64,000 nucleotides of DNA from Deefgea salmonis (GTDB lineage Bacteria > Pseudomonadota > Gammaproteobacteria > Burkholderiales > Chitinibacteraceae), in NCBI RefSeq assembly GCF_020531905.1, contig NZ_JAJAWG010000002.1:248001-312000 (forward strand). Reading direction: 5' to 3'. Positions within the stretch are counted from its first letter, which is position 1, and each line of letters starts with the position of its first letter. Under the pieces are notes generated by a model, which saw only the letters and a list, made by a program, of their open reading frames with translations, was not told the origin of the DNA and searched no databases. Of the stretch, positions 44,590 through 53,635 are shown one piece after another. A program made the translations under genes and the position numbers.

Positions 44590-45468
44590 ATGAGCTCTAT
44601 TCAATACTTAATCGGCGTGGATGGCGGTGGTACCGGAACACGAATTTGTATCGCAGGTTTGGATGGTGTGGAAAAAGTGCGCGCTCAAGCGGGCCCTTCT
44701 GCACTAGGACAGGGCATAGAAAAAGCTTGGCACAATATTACACAGGCGATTGTAGAAGGCTTTAAAGCTATTGGTGTGAATGAGCCAGACTTTGCGCAGT
44801 GTGCGGTTGGTTTTGGTTTGTCTGGCGTTACAGTTAAGGCCTGGGCCGATGCGTTTGCCAGTCAAAACCCGGGTTTTGCCAAAGTGGTGATTGAAACTGA
44901 TGGCTATTCCACATTATTGGGCGCACACAATGGCCAGCATGGCGGCATTATTGCGATTGGAACCGGCTCGATTGGTGAGGCGTGGCTTAGCGATGGTACG
45001 CGCTTAGAGGTTGGCGGTTGGGGTTTTCCAACTTCAGACGAAGGCTCTGGCGCTTATTTGGGTTTAAAAGCCATTAACCATGTGCAACGCTTAATGGATG
45101 GTCGTCGCCCAATGACGGCATTTGGCCAAAAACTGTTGTCGATTACGGGTGATACCCGTGAACAAGTATTCGCCTGGATGGGCACAATGAAGCAAAGCGA
45201 ATGCGCGTCTTTGTCGCCAATCGTGCTGGAGTTTGCCGATACCGATGAATTTGCCAAAGCATTTGTATTGGATGCCGGCCGCGAAATTGAAAATATCGCC
45301 AGCGCTTTACGTGCCAGCGCAGCTGATTTACCGATTGCGATTTGTGGCGGGGGTTTGTCCGAGGCATTGCGTCCATATATGCCAAGTGACTTTTTGGCGA
45401 GTACGACGCGCGCGCAAAAAGATTCATGTGCCGGTGCTTTAATCTTAATTACGCGTGAATTTAAGTAA
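44590..45468 (+). CDS. N-acetylglucosamine kinase-like protein (BadF/BcrA family)
   Basis: A 292-residue ASKHA sugar kinase. The phosphate-1 loop is GVDGGGTGTRICIAG near the N-terminus, with GTGSIGEAW and the C-terminal ICGGGLSEAL as further ATP-binding segments. The family includes eukaryotic GlcNAc kinase and bacterial glucosamine kinases. It is followed 14 bp on by a GntR regulator and then by a sugar ABC transporter, so phosphorylation of imported GlcNAc or glucosamine is likely; the substrate was not proven by the sequence. Confidence 0.87.
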   Translation: MSSIQYLIGVDGGGTGTRICIAGLDGVEKVRAQAGPSALGQGIEKAWHNITQAIVEGFKAIGVNEPDFAQCAVGFGLSGVTVKAWADAFASQNPGFAKVVIETDGYSTLLGAHNGQHGGIIAIGTGSIGEAWLSDGTRLEVGGWGFPTSDEGSGAYLGLKAINHVQRLMDGRRPMTAFGQKLLSITGDTREQVFAWMGTMKQSECASLSPIVLEFADTDEFAKAFVLDAGREIENIASALRASAADLPIAICGGGLSEALRPYMPSDFLASTTRAQKDSCAGALILITREFK

Positions 45469-45482
45469 TTCAGGAGTAGGGG

Positions 45483-46223
45483 ATGCAAAATCAAAACAAG
45501 CTTTTGGTGCTCAAGCCCGATAGTGACAGTGCAACACCATTGTATTTGCAGTTTGGGCATAAGCTTGCTGCCGCCATTCATGCTGGATTTTGGAAAGCGG
45601 ATGATCCCCTGCCTTCAGAGCGCACCTTTTGCGATGTGCTCGGCATTTCACGCGTCACGGCCCGTAAAGCACTTGATTTATTACTTGAGCAAGGCTTGAT
45701 TATTCGTCGCCAAGGTTCTGGCACCTATATCACGCCAAAGTTAGAGCAGCCACTCACTCGGCTGACTAATTTATCTGAAATGCTTAAGCAGCGCGGCTTT
45801 CGCCCATCTTCCAAATGGCTAAAGCGTGAATTGGCCTTGGCTGGATCAGAAGAGTTGTTGCGCCTGAATCTCACGCCCAATAGTCGTGTAGTGCACTTAG
45901 AGCGCTTACGTTTTGCCAATGACGTGGTGATGGCGGTGGAATTCACCGCTTTGCCCTATCACTACGTGCCTGAACCAGAAAAAATCGGCGAGTCTTTATA
46001 TGAATACATGCGAGACGCCAATTTGACTGTGGTACGGGCGATTCAAAACATTGGCGCAGTTAATGCTTCAGAAGAAATGGCACAACTTACCGGCGTACCC
46101 ACCGGCACGGCGATGTTACATCTCACGCGAGTTGGTTATTTAGAAGATGGCACGGCGATAGAACTCACGCATTCGTGGTTTCGTAGCGATTATTACGATT
46201 TTGTGGTGGAGTTATATCGCTAA
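45483..46223 (+). CDS. GntR/HutC-family regulator (NagR-like)
   Basis: A 246-residue repressor. The winged helix (about 15-85) has LPSERTFCDVLGISRVTARK, and the UTRA ligand domain (about 100-240) follows, where relatives bind glucosamine-6-phosphate. It is the second gene after the kinase, with AGGAG before the ATG, and lies just ahead of the 700-bp control region of the sugar transporter, so it probably controls both. A terminator closes the pair. Confidence 0.88.
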   Translation: MQNQNKLLVLKPDSDSATPLYLQFGHKLAAAIHAGFWKADDPLPSERTFCDVLGISRVTARKALDLLLEQGLIIRRQGSGTYITPKLEQPLTRLTNLSEMLKQRGFRPSSKWLKRELALAGSEELLRLNLTPNSRVVHLERLRFANDVVMAVEFTALPYHYVPEPEKIGESLYEYMRDANLTVVRAIQNIGAVNASEEMAQLTGVPTGTAMLHLTRVGYLEDGTAIELTHSWFRSDYYDFVVELYR

Positions 46224-46245
46224 AGATCGGCTACTCCGGTTTTTT

Positions 46246-46279
46246 AATGGCGTACGGCGAAGGCCGATACGCCATTTTT
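46246..46279 (+). terminator. Terminator after the GntR gene
   Basis: AATGGCGTA (46246-46254) pairs with TACGCCATT (46268-46276); a short inner stem GGC/GCC closes the loop and T follow the stem. Confidence 0.85.
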
Positions 46280-46301
46280 ATTGCAGGGTGTTGCAAGGAA
46301 G

Positions 46302-46415
46302 ATACAAAAAAATACATTGGTAACTTTACACATACAGTGTGATTTTTGCACAAAACTTGAACAGTGTTTACTAATTTCGCGATTGATTTGTCAGTAAGAA
46401 TGTATTTTTTTGTAT
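46302..46415. repeat. Perfect 17-bp inverted repeat, arms 80 bp apart
   Basis: ATACAAAAAAATACATT at 46302-46318 is the exact reverse complement of 46399-46415. The arms are A/T-rich and each contains a TGTAT / ATACA pair spaced by about five bases. It could be a paired operator for a looping regulator. Confidence 0.85.
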
Positions 46416-46648
46416 AAAAATGCCAAAAACATAAGGGATTTCCTACATTTTTAGACTTTGCTTACGCGATATTTCCTTGTTTTGTAGTGCTTTTTCTTAA
46501 AACGCAAATAGGCTAAATGTAGTTTTAAAAAAGCATTAGGGCTTTTGCCTACAGATTTTTCTTATTGAGTTGATCTCGGATATTGGGCTGGCAGAGCGAG
46601 CTCTGATGGCCGCGCCAGCGCAAGCGCAAGCGTGCCCTTAGTGACAAT

Positions 46649-46696
46649 GTTCACTCATCTGGTGAATTACGGTAATCTAGATTCCGTAGTGTGAAC
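46649..46696. promoter_or_regulatory. Nested palindrome, candidate operator
   Basis: The core AATCTAGATT (46674-46683) is a perfect palindrome, extended by ACGG and CCGT with one bulged base, and enclosed by GTTCAC (46649-46654) and GTGAAC (46691-46696). TCTAGA cores of this kind occur in NagR/DasR-type operators, and the GntR gene is immediately upstream. Confidence 0.55.
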
Positions 46697-46923
46697 CCAG
46701 TGGCTTACGAAAAAAACGCTAGCCGCCGAGTGATCAAGGCGGTTTGATGAAATTAAAAGTATGGATCGCATTCAGAAGATTGCAATCTGTGAAAAGAAAA
46801 TCATCAGTGCGGCTTGACGTGGGGTTACTCTGAAATTTGTTCTGGTTTACGTTGTTGTTGATTTGCGCCTTTTTCCTGCGACCTTGTGTTGCTCGTATTC
46901 AATGTTAAATGTTAGGAGTTGTT

Positions 46924-48174
46924 ATGAACTTTAAACGTTCCGTTCTTGTTGGTGCTGCCCTGTTTGCGGCTTCTGTTGTATCAGCTCAAGCTGCGACTAA
47001 AGTTGAGTTCTGGTCTCACTCTTTGGCTCCAACTTACGATGCATACCACAAAGAACTTGTGGCTAAATTCAACAGTTCACAAAAAGAAATCGACTTAACT
47101 TGGAAAGACCTTGGTTGGGGCGCAATGAAGCCAGCAATCGTTGCTGCTGTTGCTGAAGGTAATGTTCCAGGATTGGCATTGGTTCCGACTGACTGGATGA
47201 ACGAAATGGCGCCTAAGCTATTGACGCCAGTAACTAAAATCATTGCGCCATTCAAAGGTCAATACACTGATGCAGCTTTGGCTAATGCCACGGTTGACGG
47301 TCAAATCTACGGCTTCCCATCGTACCAAGTTACTGCCGTTATGGTTTACAACAAAGACATGTTGGCTAAAGCTGGCGTGAAACCAGAATTCAAAACTTTG
47401 GATGATGTATTTAACGCATCGAAACAAATCAAAGCAAAAACTGGCAAACCAGGCTGGGCTTCTAAGCTTCAAGACGGTTTCCAAGGCTGGTTCATGTTTG
47501 AAGGTTTGCCTATCGTTTCAGGTGGCAAAGCCGTATTTAACAGCCCAAAACACGTAGCTTTAGTTCAAAAATTTGCTGATGCATACAAAGAAGGCACCAT
47601 CGTTAAAGATGTGAACCTTGACTTTGACAAGCAAATCGCTGGCTTTGCTAACGGTAGCTTCGCCATGTTCGCTGAAGGCGGCCATGCAGTTAAGAAAATT
47701 AAAGATGCCAACCCAGCAGCCTACGCTGCAGCGGATGTAACGACTTTCCCATTGGGTGACAATGGCAAGTTCGCATTCGGCGGCTGGACTACGATGTACG
47801 TTGTGCCAAAAGGTCAAAAAGACTTGGCTTCTGTCGCTAAAGTAGCTCAGTTCATCACTGGCGAAGAAGCACAAGCGATGTTCTCTAAAGCGTCTTACAC
47901 TTTTGCATCGACTAAAAACGCCAATGCAATCGTAGCTAAAGACGTTGCAATGAACGATGACAAAGATCCAGGTAAAAAAGCCTTCAAAATGGGTGGTTCT
48001 GTCATTAGCAAAACTCGCCACTTCATGTTGAAAGATTTGCCAGCGGGTGCTGATGAAGCTGCTTTGGGTAAAGTAATGAACGACAAGATCGATGCTGCGA
48101 TCCAAGGTCGTATCCCAGTTAAGCAAGCTTTGGATGAAGCTGTTGCTGCTTGGAACGTTCAATTCGCTAAATAA
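46924..48174 (+). CDS. Sugar ABC transporter substrate-binding protein
   Basis: A 416-residue family-1 (MalE-like) binding protein. The signal peptide (about 1-23, ending SAQA) is of the ordinary type without lipobox, so the protein is free in the periplasm. The mature start KVEFWSHSLAPTYDAY and the hinge segments MVYNKDMLAKAGVKPEF and FMFEGLPIVSGGKAVF are typical. Codon use is notably different from neighbours (frequent AAA, GCT, GAA and few rare codons), as in highly expressed genes. Nearby kinase and regulator suggest GlcNAc or chitobiose as ligand. Confidence 0.9.
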   Translation: MNFKRSVLVGAALFAASVVSAQAATKVEFWSHSLAPTYDAYHKELVAKFNSSQKEIDLTWKDLGWGAMKPAIVAAVAEGNVPGLALVPTDWMNEMAPKLLTPVTKIIAPFKGQYTDAALANATVDGQIYGFPSYQVTAVMVYNKDMLAKAGVKPEFKTLDDVFNASKQIKAKTGKPGWASKLQDGFQGWFMFEGLPIVSGGKAVFNSPKHVALVQKFADAYKEGTIVKDVNLDFDKQIAGFANGSFAMFAEGGHAVKKIKDANPAAYAAADVTTFPLGDNGKFAFGGWTTMYVVPKGQKDLASVAKVAQFITGEEAQAMFSKASYTFASTKNANAIVAKDVAMNDDKDPGKKAFKMGGSVISKTRHFMLKDLPAGADEAALGKVMNDKIDAAIQGRIPVKQALDEAVAAWNVQFAK

Positions 48175-48186
48175 TATTTAGTTAAT

Positions 48187-48225
48187 TAAAAAAAGCGGTA
48201 ATGCGTTATGCATTACCGCTTTTTT
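48187..48225 (+). terminator. Terminator or attenuator between binding protein and permeases
   Basis: AAAAAAGCGGTAATGC (ending 48204) pairs with GCATTACCGCTTTTTT (48210-48225) around a 5-base loop. A strong terminator here lets the binding protein be made in excess of the permeases. Confidence 0.88.
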
Positions 48226-48537
48226 GTGCGCTGCAAAAATGAAATTGCAGTACTTAATTAGTCTTTACTAATGAAGTAAATAAACGCGCACCAAAATGTT
48301 GCGCAATTATCAAAAATAGCAGCGCTTGTTGTGATGCTTATTTTTTGTGGTTTGTACTATAGATTTTTTAGTTACAATTGACTTGTTTAAAAAACACAAT
48401 GCAAATGTGCAAAATTTGTATTGCTTAAGTTATAATCTCTGTTCTGAATGTCACATGGGTTTGGTTAATATCAAGTCACAAAATGTGTGGATTGAGTTAT
48501 TATCTATCTTGTCTGTAACGCACTGAAGAGTCGAAAC
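48226..48537 (+). promoter_or_regulatory. A/T-rich gap ahead of the permease genes
   Basis: About 310 bp, without a gene. TATAAT at 48431-48436 is a perfect -10-like hexamer, but no good -35 lies 17 bp upstream, which would fit an activated promoter. A GTG at 48538 follows GAAGAG. Confidence 0.45.
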
Positions 48538-49416
48538 GTGAAAAACTCCAATTTGTTAGCCTATTTCTTCTTGGCACCTGCCTTGATCTTTATGGGTGTT
48601 TTTGTTTTTTGGCCGGTGGGTTTTAACACCTATTTGGCTTTTCATACCTACGAAATTGCAGGTGGTGCAACAGAGTGGAATAACTTTGAGAATTTTAAAT
48701 ATATTTGGGAAGAACCACTATTTCATTCCGCAGTTAAAAATTCATTATTATTTTTGATTGTTGTGCCAGTAATTCAATTGGCATCTTTATTGATTGCTAA
48801 GCTAGTCAATAATAAATTAGTCGGCATGACTTTCTTTCGTGCGGTTTACTACATTCCTGTAATTACTGCAATTTCCATTGCCGGTGTGGTGTGGTCATTT
48901 GTATTTAATTACACCGGTATGCTGAATGCCATTCTTTCTAGCGTGGGTCATTTCTTGCATTTAATGCCAGAAACCAAAATGGTAGAAATCGATTGGCTTG
49001 GCGATCCAAAATATGCCATGTATTCAATTATGGTCTTTACCTTCTGGAAAGGGATTGGCTATTACATGGTGCTCTACCTCGCAGGCCTGCAAGCAATCCC
49101 GGCTGAAGTAGAAGAAGCGGCGATTTTGGATGGTGCAACCGTTTGGGATCGTTTCTGGAAAATCACCGTACCGATGGTTAAGCCAACGATTTTGCTGTGT
49201 ACCATGCTGTCAACGATTGGCGCATTAAAAGTGTTCCAAGAAGTGGTGGTGTTAACCGGTGGTAAAGCCGATACCTATACCGCGCTCTTTTATGTTTACG
49301 ATCAAGCGTTTAAACAATATAACTTCGGTGTTTCCGCTGCAGCGGGTCTAGTCGTGACATTCTTTTGTATGCTTCTGGCCATGGCTCAATTTCGCTTCTT
49401 TGGCGAAAAACAATAA
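48538..49416 (+). CDS. Sugar ABC transporter permease 1 (MalF-like)
   Basis: A 292-residue permease with six membrane helices. The start is GTG 48538. The cytoplasmic EAA loop is VEEAAILDGATVWDRFWKIT, which contacts the ATPase. It is the first of three adjacent genes for the importer core, separated from the binding-protein gene by a terminator and gap. Confidence 0.9.
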   Translation: MKNSNLLAYFFLAPALIFMGVFVFWPVGFNTYLAFHTYEIAGGATEWNNFENFKYIWEEPLFHSAVKNSLLFLIVVPVIQLASLLIAKLVNNKLVGMTFFRAVYYIPVITAISIAGVVWSFVFNYTGMLNAILSSVGHFLHLMPETKMVEIDWLGDPKYAMYSIMVFTFWKGIGYYMVLYLAGLQAIPAEVEEAAILDGATVWDRFWKITVPMVKPTILLCTMLSTIGALKVFQEVVVLTGGKADTYTALFYVYDQAFKQYNFGVSAAAGLVVTFFCMLLAMAQFRFFGEKQ

Positions 49417-49436
49417 GAATATCGAGGAGAATTGTT

Positions 49437-50369
49437 ATGTTTAAGAGTAAAACACTGACTCGTGCTCTGGTCATGGGCAGTCAGTATGCAAGCTTGATTT
49501 TATTTGCCTTGTTTACGACGTTTCCGCTGCTTTGGGCTTTGTCGTTTGGTTTGTCGACCGATGGTTCAACGGCCTATTTGTTCCCGCAAGGCTTTATTCC
49601 GCACATTGCTGATGCGGAAGGTAATTACAATCTCGGCGTGACACTTAGCTGGTTTGAACGGGTTTTTGTTGAGATTCCATTCTCTACCTACTTCAAAAAC
49701 TCGATGATTATGTCGACGGCGTCGGTATTGGGAACGGTGCTGATTTCGGTCTTAGCTGCATATCCATTGTCGCGAATGAGGTTCTTTGGGCGTAATTTCA
49801 TCTTTATCGCCATTATTGCGACGATGATGTTGCCATCAGAAGCGAGCTTGGTGCCGAACTACATCACGGTGACGACTTTGGGTCGTTGGGCCAATTCATT
49901 GCAAGCCATGCTCGGTAGTGATGCCGAAACTTGGCGTCGTTTTGTCGGCATTAACAGCTACTTTGCGGCGATTGCCCCTGGTTTGGCCGGCGCTTTTGGT
50001 ATTTTCTTGATGAAGCAAGCGTTTGAAGCGGTGCCACAAGATTTGATCGACGCCGCCCGTGTTGATGGCGCGACTGAAATGCAAATCTTATGGCGCATCA
50101 TGTTGCCAGTGACAACGCCTTCAATTGCGGCTTTGAGTATCTTTACTTTGGTGAATGCGTGGAATGACTTCTTGTGGCCATCGATTATCATGCGCTCGAA
50201 AGAAATGCAGCCTTTGGCGGTCGGGGTCTTTAACGATTTGACCGGCCCATTGTCAGGCTCACAAAACACACTGATGGCGGCCATTGTATTGACTGTTATT
50301 CCAGTATTGATTTTCTTCTCCTTTACTCAGCGCTACTTTATCTCTGGTATGGATGGCGCGGTTAAATAA
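49437..50369 (+). CDS. Sugar ABC transporter permease 2 (MalG-like)
   Basis: A 310-residue permease with about six helices; its EAA loop is DLIDAARVDGATEMQILWRI. The start at ATG 49437 follows CGAGGAG and removes a non-conserved stretch of the longer frame, which would overlap permease 1. It pairs with permease 1 as the membrane channel. Confidence 0.9.
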   Translation: MFKSKTLTRALVMGSQYASLILFALFTTFPLLWALSFGLSTDGSTAYLFPQGFIPHIADAEGNYNLGVTLSWFERVFVEIPFSTYFKNSMIMSTASVLGTVLISVLAAYPLSRMRFFGRNFIFIAIIATMMLPSEASLVPNYITVTTLGRWANSLQAMLGSDAETWRRFVGINSYFAAIAPGLAGAFGIFLMKQAFEAVPQDLIDAARVDGATEMQILWRIMLPVTTPSIAALSIFTLVNAWNDFLWPSIIMRSKEMQPLAVGVFNDLTGPLSGSQNTLMAAIVLTVIPVLIFFSFTQRYFISGMDGAVK

Positions 50370-50427
50370 GATGCTCTTGTATTGGCGCTTTACAAAATAC
50401 CCAATTCAGAATTAAGGAATATTAAAA

Positions 50428-51531
50428 ATGGCTAGCATTACCCTTAAAAATATTAAAAAGAACTACACCAAAGACGTTTGTGTGATCAAAGGTGTTGATT
50501 TAGAGATTAAAGACGGCGAGTTCGTCGTATTTGTAGGTCCATCAGGCTGCGGTAAATCGACCTTGATGCGCATGATTGCTGGTTTGGAAGACATCACCGC
50601 CGGTGAGCTTTACATTGGCGACACCTTGTCCAATGACTTGCACGCCTCAAAACGCGGTATCGCGATGGTGTTCCAGTCTTACGCTTTGTATCCGCACATG
50701 AGCGTGTATGACAATATGGCTTTTGCCTTGAAGCTAGCTGGCACACCAAAACCAGAAATCGATCAACGGGTTAAAAAAGCCGCTGACATTTTGCAAATGA
50801 CGCATTTGCTAGAACGTAAACCAAAAGCGTTGTCCGGTGGTCAGCGTCAACGGGTGGCGATTGGTCGGGCGATTGTGCGTAATCCAAAAGTGTTCTTATT
50901 GGATGAGCCATTGTCGAATTTAGATGCTTCACTGCGTTTGAACATGCGGGTTGAATTGTCAAAACTGCACCAAGAACTCAAAACCACCATGCTGTATGTG
51001 ACGCATGATCAAGTGGAAGCGATGACGTTGGCGGATCGTATTGTGGTGTTTAATGCCGGTATCATTCAGCAAGTGGGTAGCCCGCTTGAAATGTATGAAA
51101 ACCCATCGAACTTATTCGTTGCTAGTTTCTTGGGTTCACCAAAAATGAACTTATTTGAAGCGCAATTGGTTGGCGTTGAGCAAGATGCTGCCGTAGTTCG
51201 CTTGCCAAAAGGCATTACAGCGCGCGCAGCGGTACACCCAGGTAGCGCCAAAGTGGGCGATAAAGTGACTTTGGGGATTCGTCCAGAGCACATTGAATTG
51301 GCCGACGAAAGCGTTGCCGGTTCAATCCCAGCTAAAGTGGATTTGGTTGAACATTTGGGCGACACCGTTTTGGCTTATGTTGAAATCCCTGGCGTAAATG
51401 AAATCATTTGCATGAAATTGCCAGCACATATGACCGGCCTGAAGTTTGGCGATATGGTTCGCATCGTGTTCCCAGAGAAACACAGCATGCTGTTTGATGC
51501 TGAAGGTTTGGCATTTAAACGCAATCGTTAA
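50428..51531 (+). CDS. Sugar ABC transporter ATP-binding protein (MsmK/UgpC type)
   Basis: A 367-residue ATPase. Walker A GPSGCGKST is at 37-45, followed by the Q-loop [33 protein letters not shown] and VTHDQ. The C-terminal third (about 240-367) is the MalK-type regulatory domain. AAGGAATATT lies before the ATG. It closes the operon and is followed by a strong terminator. Such ATPases often serve several sugar importers. Confidence 0.93.
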   Translation: MASITLKNIKKNYTKDVCVIKGVDLEIKDGEFVVFVGPSGCGKSTLMRMIAGLEDITAGELYIGDTLSNDLHASKRGIAMVFQSYALYPHMSVYDNMAFALKLAGTPKPEIDQRVKKAADILQMTHLLERKPKALSGGQRQRVAIGRAIVRNPKVFLLDEPLSNLDASLRLNMRVELSKLHQELKTTMLYVTHDQVEAMTLADRIVVFNAGIIQQVGSPLEMYENPSNLFVASFLGSPKMNLFEAQLVGVEQDAAVVRLPKGITARAAVHPGSAKVGDKVTLGIRPEHIELADESVAGSIPAKVDLVEHLGDTVLAYVEIPGVNEIICMKLPAHMTGLKFGDMVRIVFPEKHSMLFDAEGLAFKRNR

Positions 51532-51543
51532 ACGCAGCAGCAT

Positions 51544-51578
51544 AAAAAAACCCGCAATGCGTATTGCGGGTTTTTTTT
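51544..51578. terminator. Terminator after the sugar transporter operon
   Basis: AAAAAAACCCGCAAT pairs with ATTGCGGGTTTTTTT around GCGT. It works in both directions between convergent genes. Confidence 0.92.
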
Positions 51579-51630
51579 ATGCCCAATGTTTTGGGTAATG
51601 CCATTACATTGATACTCGATATGAAAATAA

Positions 51631-52668
51631 CTACTGAGCAGGGCTCGGTGACAAACGATGAATCGCTTCAATTTCGGCCAGCAAGCTGTCACTTAATGTG
51701 AGTTGACTGCTGGCGATATTTTCAGCGAGCTGCGCCATCGTGGTGGCACCAATAATGGTACTGGCCACATACCAACGGCTTTGCAGCCAAGCCAAAGCCA
51801 TCTGGGCGGGATTGATTTGGTGACGCTCGGCCAAAGCAGTAAAGGCGGCAATTGCGGCGGGCACTTGTGGTTTTAAATAGCGCTGACCAAAATTGGCAAA
51901 GCGCGTCATGCGGCCATCCGCCTTGGCGTCGTGTAAATACTTGCCACTGAGTAAACCAAAAGCCAGTGGGCTATACGCCAACAAACTCACTTGCTCACGA
52001 TGGCAAACCTCAGCCAAACCATAGTCATATGTGCGGTTGATCAGATTGTAAACATTCTGAATCGTCGCAATCCGTGGCAATTGATATTGCTCGGCTAGCC
52101 GCGTCATGGCCATCACGCCCCATGGCGTTTCATTGGAAACGCCGACATAACGGACCTTTCCCTGATCGACCAATTCTTTGAGCGCCGCTAATTGCGCGTG
52201 TAACTCAGGTGCATCGGGATATTCTTGGCTCGGCTCGTAATAAGTTTGCCCAAACATCGGTACATGCCGTGCTGGCCAGTGCAATTGATACAGGTCGATA
52301 TAGTCGGTATTGAGCCGCAGCAGGCTGGCATCACAGGCTGCAAGGATATGCCCCCTGGTGAGTTGCGGGCCACCGCGAATCCATTCCATGCCGCGATTGG
52401 GGCCAGCTACTTTGGTGGCAACAATCAACTGATCGCGAGGCTGCTGTTTAAGCCAGCTGCCGACATAGGATTCGGTTAAGCCTTGGGTTTTTCCATTGGC
52501 TGGCACCGGATACATTTCGGCGGTATCAATAAAGTTAATCCCGTGCGAGCGCGCAAAATCCAGCTGGGCATGCGCCTGATTTTCGGTATTTTGCTCGCCA
52601 TAAGTCATCGTGCCTAAGCATAGGCTGGACACGGTTAAATCCGTGCCGGGTAAGGTTTTCATCTGCAT
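51631..52668 (-). CDS. tas: Aldo-keto reductase of the Tas type
   Basis: A 345-residue NADP(H)-dependent oxidoreductase. The aldo-keto catalytic residues appear as D48, Y53 (DTAEMY), K86 (VATKV) and H130 (LYQLHWP). LGTMTYGEQN at the N-terminus is shared with E. coli Tas. Its physiological substrate is unknown. It starts 5 bp after the TraB/GumN-like gene, so the two share a transcript. Confidence 0.88.
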   Translation of the reverse strand: MQMKTLPGTDLTVSSLCLGTMTYGEQNTENQAHAQLDFARSHGINFIDTAEMYPVPANGKTQGLTESYVGSWLKQQPRDQLIVATKVAGPNRGMEWIRGGPQLTRGHILAACDASLLRLNTDYIDLYQLHWPARHVPMFGQTYYEPSQEYPDAPELHAQLAALKELVDQGKVRYVGVSNETPWGVMAMTRLAEQYQLPRIATIQNVYNLINRTYDYGLAEVCHREQVSLLAYSPLAFGLLSGKYLHDAKADGRMTRFANFGQRYLKPQVPAAIAAFTALAERHQINPAQMALAWLQSRWYVASTIIGATTMAQLAENIASSQLTLSDSLLAEIEAIHRLSPSPAQ

Positions 52669-52673
52669 ATGAT

Positions 52674-53576
52674 TTATTTCGCTGAAGTAAAGGCGCTCAG
52701 GCGATAGCCCGCAGCACGTAGTTTTGCTAGTAAACCCTCTTTGCCGGGTAATTGGGCCGCGCTAATGCCAACGAAAGAATCGCCTTTTTCAAATGGAATT
52801 TGAAGGCGCTGGACGATGACTGTATTACGTTGATTGAAGGTATCGGTGCGCCACTGGCGATACCAAGCACGATCTGCTTCGGGTAGCGCCAATGCTTCGA
52901 TTTGCAATAATTTTTGGATTTGATTTAAATCTTGCTTTAAATAAGCCGCAACAATTAGTTTGTAATTTTGCTCCAGCTTGGCTTCATTTTTAATCAGCGT
53001 TTTGAGTAATGGAATTTGTTTTGCCGTTGGAATGGCTTGGTAGGGCGCTAATTGCTGCTCAACACTTTCAATGCCAAAATATTTACGGCCATTTTCCATT
53101 GAATATTTGAGTAAACGATCATCCATTGGAATTAAATCTTTAGCCGGGCGCGGCGACAGTAACATCATAATCGCTGCCCACGGCTTTAATTTGGCCGTCA
53201 CCGATGCAGGATAGCCACGGCTTTCAATTAAAGGTAATAATTTAGCATAATCGGCCGCGCCTAAAGTTTGCGCTAAGCTGGGTTTTTCATCGAGCATGGC
53301 GTGCGCCATATCCACCACTGAATTAATATCATTATGAAATTCAGTGCCAATATATTTAGCACCACCGAGTGCCGCCATGGTTGAGGGCGTAAATTCAGCG
53401 GCTTGGCCATCGGTGGTTTGAATGGTGGCTAATATCCATGACGGTGGTGTATTGGCTTTTTCAACTTTCCATAAAATGGCGGATTGATCGCCTTGATCGG
53501 CCAATGCCGGTGGCACCACAGTAAAACTAAGTGCGGTCATTGCGGCAAATAATGATGAGCTAAATCGAGCAAGCAT
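52674..53576 (-). CDS. TraB/GumN-family protein, periplasmic
   Basis: A 300-residue protein with a signal peptide that ends near PALA. The TraB/GumN fold is suggested by ILWKVEKANTPPSWILATI near the N-terminus and the C-terminal FVGISAAQLPGKEGLLAKLRAAGYRL. The usual GxxH motif of the catalytic-like site (GTxH) is replaced by ATIQ, so if it is an enzyme relative it has lost its metal ligand. It follows a hypothetical gene by 59 bp. Confidence 0.75.
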   Translation of the reverse strand: MLARFSSSLFAAMTALSFTVVPPALADQGDQSAILWKVEKANTPPSWILATIQTTDGQAAEFTPSTMAALGGAKYIGTEFHNDINSVVDMAHAMLDEKPSLAQTLGAADYAKLLPLIESRGYPASVTAKLKPWAAIMMLLSPRPAKDLIPMDDRLLKYSMENGRKYFGIESVEQQLAPYQAIPTAKQIPLLKTLIKNEAKLEQNYKLIVAAYLKQDLNQIQKLLQIEALALPEADRAWYRQWRTDTFNQRNTVIVQRLQIPFEKGDSFVGISAAQLPGKEGLLAKLRAAGYRLSAFTSAK

Positions 53577-53635
53577 TAGAGCGAACCTAGTAAAAATAGA
53601 TAGATTCTTAGTATATCGCCGTGCTGCTCATTAGG

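Larger units (their letters stand above)
46280..46923 (+). promoter_or_regulatory. Long palindrome-rich control region of the sugar transporter
   Basis: About 640 bp with no gene. Two striking structures are present: a perfect 17-bp inverted repeat (46302-46318 and 46399-46415, 80 bp apart), and a nested palindrome at 46649-46696 (outer arms GTTCAC/GTGAAC, inner TACGG-AATCTAGATT-CCGTA). TAGGAGTTGTT before the ATG at 46924 is the ribosome site. The unusual length suggests several regulators, a long leader or an sRNA. Confidence 0.55.

Noticed and set aside
46861-46915. Similarity of the TCGTATTCAATGT segment here to the 39-bp repeat at 16221
   Set aside because: Only 13 shared bases and no further match; probably chance.
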